From: Gandjariella thermophila
GTDB lineage: Bacteria > Actinomycetota > Actinomycetes > Mycobacteriales > Pseudonocardiaceae
Direction: 5' to 3'
Length of the DNA stretch: 64,000 nt
Assembly (NCBI RefSeq): GCF_005405885.1
Contig: NZ_BJFL01000019.1
Span: 1-64,000 of the forward strand
Shown here: positions 61,868-64,000 of the stretch, one piece after another
How positions within the stretch are numbered: position 1 is the first letter of the stretch
How the letters are laid out: each line of letters starts with the position of its first letter
Position numbers and translations under genes: made by a program
Notes under the pieces: model-generated
What the model was told of the DNA's origin: nothing
The model's database searches: none
The model's input: only the letters and a program-made list of their open reading frames with translations

Positions 61868-62726
61868 GTTCGCCCCCTCCTCCCCGTTCGTTGACCATCG
61901 CTGCGATGAACCTGGCCGACTCGCGGACGCCGAGGGCGGCTTCCCGAAGGTCGTCGAACAGGGTGGCCATGGTTGCCACGTCCTTGGGGTCGTCGACAAT
62001 GTTCCCGCCGAGCGGGTGCTCCAACCACCCGATGTCGGGCTCGGCGGCGTCGGCGAAGGAGAACACGCAGATCGGCCCGGACATGCTGCCGTGCGCCCCG
62101 ACGTCGGCCGGTAACACCTGGATCTTGACGTTGGGCAACTGCCCCATCCGCAGCAGGTGCTCGAGTTGCTCGGTCATCACCTCGGGGCCGCCGACCATCC
62201 GGTGCAGCGCCGCCTCGTCCACCACCGCCCACAGCTCCAGCGGCGGGGTCGCGGTCAGCCGGCGCTGCCGTTCCATCCGGGCGGCCACCCGCTTGTCCAC
62301 CGTGCCCGGCGGGGCCAGGTGCCGGGCGGTGAGGTGCACGGCCCGGGCGTACGGCTCGGTCTGTAGCAGCCCGGGGATGATGCCGAGTTCGAAGTTGCGC
62401 ACCGAGGAGGCGTCGTTCTCGAAGCCGACGAAGGGCTTCACCCAGTCCGGCAGCCCGTAGGTGGACCACCAGCCGCGCCTGGCGCCGGCCTTGCGCAGCT
62501 CCTCCAGGACCTGCTGCTGCTCCGGGTCCGTGCCGTAGAACTCCAGCAGCTTCTCCAGCTCGGCCTTCTTGACGCCGGATCGGCCCTTCTCGATGTTGAC
62601 GATCTTCCCGACCGAGCAGCCGAGTAGGTCAGCGGCGTCGCGCTGGGTCTTGTTCGCCGCGTCCCGCATCTCCACCAGGGTCGCCCCGAGCCGCCTGCGT
62701 CGCGCCGTTGGACCCGCCACGGACAT
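61860..62726 (-). CDS. XRE-family regulator of the DUF5753 type
   Basis: A 288-aa regulator with an N-terminal helix-turn-helix (about 12-70; NKTQRDAADLLGCSVGKIVN) and a C-terminal DUF5753 ligand-binding-like domain (EYxxxIPGLLQT form: FELGIIPGLLQTEPYARAV; QLEHLLRMGQLPNVKIQVLP). ATG 62726 has GAGGAGG 7 nt upstream. These XRE-DUF397 pairs control development or secondary metabolism in Streptomyces (e.g. the WhiJ-like loci). A small gene follows divergently at 62954, as is common for such loci. Confidence 0.88.
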   Translation of the reverse strand: MSVAGPTARRRRLGATLVEMRDAANKTQRDAADLLGCSVGKIVNIEKGRSGVKKAELEKLLEFYGTDPEQQQVLEELRKAGARRGWWSTYGLPDWVKPFVGFENDASSVRNFELGIIPGLLQTEPYARAVHLTARHLAPPGTVDKRVAARMERQRRLTATPPLELWAVVDEAALHRMVGGPEVMTEQLEHLLRMGQLPNVKIQVLPADVGAHGSMSGPICVFSFADAAEPDIGWLEHPLGGNIVDDPKDVATMATLFDDLREAALGVRESARFIAAMVNERGGGGEHA

Positions 62727-62748
62727 GGCACGCCTCCTCGCGATCATC

Positions 62749-62835
62749 TTTTGATCAACTCTACTTCGCCGACGACCGCGTGGGCGCACCGTTCGACAGG
62801 TAACCCGTCAGCCACCCGAAAGTTGAGGCTCAACT
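62749..62835. promoter_or_regulatory. Candidate XRE operators (two dyads)
   Basis: A 15-bp perfect palindrome AGTTGAGGCTCAACT (62821-62835) and a second dyad around TTGATCAA (62752-62759; AGTTGATCAA on the minus strand) share the half-site AGTTGA. They lie in the divergent region upstream of the XRE gene and the 87-aa protein gene. Confidence 0.5.
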
Positions 62836-62953
62836 CTTACCCACATAATCTGGAGACGGGTCGGGTCTGTACCCTGCCCTGACGAACCGTCCGGGTCCGG
62901 CCGCGCTCTGCCTCCGGCCACCAGTCCCAACGCGGCCGAAGTTAGGAGACGCC

Positions 62954-63217
62954 ATGACGAGCCCCAGCGAGGAGACCGGAGCACGTCCCAGCCGCTATGT
63001 CTCCTGCACGGACGGGATGAACCGGGCGAAGCAGGTGACGCTGTACACGACCAACAACCACGTGGTGCTGCTCACCCCGCCGCCCGAGGCCGCCGTGCTC
63101 ACACCGGAGCAGGCACGCGAGCTGGGTCACCAACTGTTCGCGCTGGCCAACGAGGTCGACGCGGCCGGCCGGCCGCGGAACGCGGGAAGCCCCGCCGGGC
63201 TGCGCCCCAAGAGCTGA
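62954..63217 (+). CDS. Small conserved protein divergent from XRE-DUF397
   Basis: An 87-aa soluble protein: SRYVSCTDGMNRAKQVTLYT, then NNHVVLLTPPPEAAVLTPEQ, predicted beta-hairpin followed by a helix (ARELGHQLFALANEVDAA). It is well started (TTAGGAGACGCC before ATG). Small proteins of this kind frequently accompany XRE-DUF397 loci in actinomycetes (recalled); function unknown. Confidence 0.65.
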   Translation: MTSPSEETGARPSRYVSCTDGMNRAKQVTLYTTNNHVVLLTPPPEAAVLTPEQARELGHQLFALANEVDAAGRPRNAGSPAGLRPKS

Positions 63218-63305
63218 GCAGGACGTTGCCCGGTTCTCGCCCCGGCGCGGAGCCGGGTGCCGTACGCTGCGCACACGGGTTGGAAGGTTCCGACCGGAGG
63301 CTAGC

Positions 63306-63722
63306 GTGCGCACCATGTGGGCGATCTCCAGTACCGCGGTGGTCGCTTCCGCCTTTGTCGGTGTCCTACTCGGCGCTTACATCCACGAGGTGACCGTCAA
63401 CGAGCGGAACGCCTCCCGCCCTGCCGGCCCGGCGACGACCGTACAGACCGAGGTTTCCACGGTGATCGTCACGGTCACCGGCGGTTCCGACGGCCCGGCG
63501 GCATCGTCGGCGGGGTCCCGGCCGCGCTCGCCGAGCACCACCACGCAGCGGCAGGTGGCCGATCTCACATCGTCGGGAGGCCAGCCTTCCGCCACGTCCC
63601 CGCGGCCGGCTCCGGTGCCCACCACGAGCAGCACGACCGCCTGCGGCTCGCTGTACCCGTTCCCGCCGGGAAACTGCGACCGCCCGCAGCCGACCAGGGA
63701 CCGGGGCAGCCAGCAGAGCTGA
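63306..63722 (+). CDS. Membrane-anchored Ser/Thr/Pro-rich protein
   Basis: A 138-aa protein with one N-terminal hydrophobic segment (about 5-26, WAISSTAVVASAFVGVLLGA) and a low-complexity extracytoplasmic tail rich in Ser, Thr, Pro and Gly. Two Cys near the C terminus (TACGSLYPFPPGNCDRP) could form a disulfide. GTG 63306 has GGAGG upstream. Not a recognised family; probably a cell-surface or wall-spanning protein. Confidence 0.55.
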   Translation: MRTMWAISSTAVVASAFVGVLLGAYIHEVTVNERNASRPAGPATTVQTEVSTVIVTVTGGSDGPAASSAGSRPRSPSTTTQRQVADLTSSGGQPSATSPRPAPVPTTSSTTACGSLYPFPPGNCDRPQPTRDRGSQQS

Positions 63723-63796
63723 TCCCGGTCGAATCCTGATGACACGGAAATCCTGATGTCTCGGGTCGGTAACAACCGCCGGCCAGGCTCGGATCC

Positions 63797-64000
63797 GTGG
63801 ACATCGCGAGACGAACCACCGCAACGCCCCTGACCTGGCGGCTGCGCATGGAGTTGGACGACCATCCCGGCGCGCTGGCCCGGGTCACCACCCGCCTGGC
63901 CGACCGCGACTGCAACGTCCTCGCGCTGGCCGTGCTGCCGGTGCCCGGCGGCGTCGTCGACGAGTTGGTCGTCCGGATCTCTCCCGGCGTGCTGCCCGCC
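63797..64000 (+). CDS. ACT-domain protein, partial (runs off the window)
   Basis: GTG 63797 opens a frame that is still open at the last base (68 codons seen). TWRLRMELDDHPGALARVTT and RLADRDCNVLALAVLPVPGG form the beta-alpha-beta start of an ACT domain, which binds small ligands such as amino acids. Related actinomycete proteins carry a further catalytic or GNAT domain downstream, which is outside the window. Confidence 0.7.
   Translation, partial: MDIARRTTATPLTWRLRMELDDHPGALARVTTRLADRDCNVLALAVLPVPGGVVDELVVRISPGVLPA

Overview
The window is high-GC DNA with strong third-position G/C bias, frequent GTG/TTG starts and many short overlaps between genes. Gene content (SpeD/SpeE polyamine genes, PptT/PptH pair, GerW-like protein, DUF397/XRE pairs, MpaB-like oxygenase, EndoQ-helicase fusion) points to an actinomycete, probably of the Pseudonocardiaceae. 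The family assignment is an inference from gene content; no rRNA is present. No tRNA, CRISPR array, integrase or intact transposase was found.

Layout. 1-12.4 kb: a secreted CocE/NonD-type hydrolase, a PaaX-family regulator, a RecD2-like helicase, the phosphopantetheinyl hydrolase/transferase pair (pptH-pptT), a GerW-like protein, a PolX-type DNA polymerase with PHP domain, a DHA2-type MFS exporter carrying three beta-sandwich repeats, and CutA. 12.5-15.5 kb: a compact polyamine operon (PLP decarboxylase, S-adenosylmethionine decarboxylase, spermidine synthase) closed by a perfect 18-bp hairpin. 15.5-25.5 kb (minus strand): two serine peptidases, a nitroreductase-family protein, a gcvT-glyA operon behind a tandem glycine riboswitch, an MpaB-family protein and small membrane or unknown proteins. 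26-28.8 kb: an acyl-CoA dehydrogenase with an alpha-methylacyl-CoA racemase-like CoA transferase.

28.9-39.66 kb is the most distinctive part: a class I lanthipeptide cluster of the FxLD type, bracketed by two copies of a 51-bp direct repeat (48/51 identical). It holds an XRE/TPR regulator coupled to an aminoglycoside-phosphotransferase-fold protein, two small Cys-containing proteins linked by a 12-codon ORF with a strong ribosome binding site, a 66-aa precursor with the FALD box and four core Cys, a full-length LanB dehydratase, a LanC cyclase and an isoaspartyl-methyltransferase-like enzyme. A proline iminopeptidase-like gene lies on the other strand. The core peptide has two Asp-Gly steps, the favoured substrates for isoaspartate/succinimide chemistry. 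No exporter or dedicated leader protease is visible.

39.7-49.5 kb: an acetaldehyde-type dehydrogenase with DUF779 and a GAF regulator, a decayed MocR regulator, a primase/polymerase-like protein, and a DcuS/DcuR-like two-component system divergent from a NitT/TauT-type ABC importer. 49.6-64 kb: a large secreted GH15-type glucosidase with a promoter/operator, a VOC protein overlapping a decayed GNAT gene, a divergent ohr/ohrR pair with operator, a PucR-like regulator, an EndoQ-UvrD fusion helicase, methionine aminopeptidase, an XRE-DUF397 pair, two small proteins, and an ACT-domain gene running off the right edge.
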